From assembly GCA_021789455.1 (NCBI GenBank), contig JAJYJN010000023.1, positions 1-15,576 on the forward strand: 15,576 nt of DNA. Direction: 5' to 3'. The first letter of the stretch is position 1; each line of letters begins with the position of its first letter. Shown here piece by piece: positions 15,215 through 15,576 of this stretch. The position numbers and the translations under genes are program-made. The stretch is from a bacterium (GTDB lineage: Bacteria; SZUA-79; Acidulodesulfobacterales; Acidulodesulfobacteraceae). The notes below the pieces were generated by a model, which was not told the origin of the DNA, did no database searches, and saw nothing but the letters and a program-made list of their open reading frames with translations.

Positions 15215-15576
15215 TTGAGCGAGCTAAATAATGAAAATGCCGTATTAATAATCGGCGGCGGGCATAGCGGCGTATCGGCAGCATTAGAAATTACCGAGGC
15301 GGTCGATAAAAAAGTATATATAGTAGAAAAAAAATCGTATATCGGCGGCAGGGTTCTCCAGATGTATAAGTATTTTCCAAAATTGTGCCCCCCCTTTTGC
15401 GGCTTTGAAATCAATACGAAAAGAATAAAGTCGTCTACCGAAGGAAATATAAATTTTTTAGTTTCTTCAAACGTCGAAGAAATAACAAAAGCGAAAGAAG
15501 GAACCGGATATAAAGTAAAAATAAAACAAAAACCGCAGTATATAAACGATAACTGCACGGTATGCGGAGAATGCGC
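15215..15576 (+). CDS. qmoA: QmoA, quinone-interacting oxidoreductase subunit, 5' part
   Basis: The frame opens with TTG at 15215, 8 bases after GGAG (15203-15206), and runs off the window; about 120 residues are visible. No in-frame ATG lies near the start, and the conserved FAD motif VLIIGGGHSGVSAALE (residues 10-25) begins soon after, so TTG is the best start. GGRVLQMYKYFPKLCPPFCG and the following EINTKRIKS are characteristic of QmoA/HdrA-type flavoproteins. A ferredoxin motif CTVCGEC starts at the window edge. QmoA with QmoB and QmoC passes menaquinol electrons to AprBA, and qmo genes usually follow aprBA, as here. HdrA of another complex is the alternative, but the KYFPKLCPP segment and position favour QmoA. 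Confidence 0.88.
   Translation, partial: MSELNNENAVLIIGGGHSGVSAALEITEAVDKKVYIVEKKSYIGGRVLQMYKYFPKLCPPFCGFEINTKRIKSSTEGNINFLVSSNVEEITKAKEGTGYKVKIKQKPQYINDNCTVCGEC

Noticed and set aside
15157..15558. A 133-codon minus-strand frame at the right end
   Set aside because: It is antisense to qmoA, whose FAD and CPPFCG motifs are clear on the plus strand.

Overview
The window carries a nearly complete dissimilatory sulfate-reduction gene cluster of a low-GC bacterium, all on the plus strand. The combination of reductive-type dsrAB, dsrD, a DsrL-like flavoprotein, dsrEFH and sat-aprBA-qmoA points to an uncultivated deltaproteobacterial-type sulfate reducer. It would fit lineages such as the acid-mine-drainage group formerly called Sva0485 (Candidatus Acidulodesulfobacterales), which as I recall combines dsrD with dsrEFH. 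That placement is inference from gene content and base composition; no rRNA or other taxonomic marker is present.

Layout: (1) 3-611, 3' part of an AT-rich DNA methyltransferase gene, probably unrelated to the rest. (2) 634-2464, a small unrecognised protein overlapping a CbiA/CobB-family glutamine amidotransferase that is best read as DsrN, the siroheme amidase. (3) A consensus-like promoter at about 2505-2534, then dsrA, dsrB and dsrD (2648-5277), and a long hairpin. (4) dsrL-like oxidoreductase, a dsrC/tusE-family gene, dsrM and dsrK (5400-9954). (5) Three tandem 37-bp palindromic repeats, then dsrE, dsrF and dsrH (10124-11240). (6) A second possible promoter, then sat, aprB and aprA (11329-15068), closed by a rho-independent terminator. 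(7) The 5' end of qmoA, from a TTG start at 15215, running off the window.

How the genes work together: Sat activates sulfate to APS, AprBA reduces APS to sulfite with electrons from the menaquinol-linked Qmo complex, and DsrAB reduces sulfite, helped by DsrD and by siroheme amidated by DsrN. In the standard model DsrC carries the sulfur as a trisulfide between two C-terminal cysteines and is reduced by the membrane complex DsrMK(JOP).

The most interesting departure is that the only DsrC-family protein here has lost one of those cysteines: Ala101 sits at the CysB position. It also has an internal insertion typical of TusE. It lies in the same cluster as DsrEFH, the homologues of TusDCB, and next to a DsrL-like protein. 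Either a true two-cysteine DsrC is encoded elsewhere, or this cluster moves sulfur by a persulfide relay rather than a trisulfide. dsrJ, dsrO and dsrP are absent from the cluster.

No stretch longer than about 185 bases lacks a gene. I see no tRNA, rRNA, CRISPR array, insertion sequence or plus/minus strand switch.
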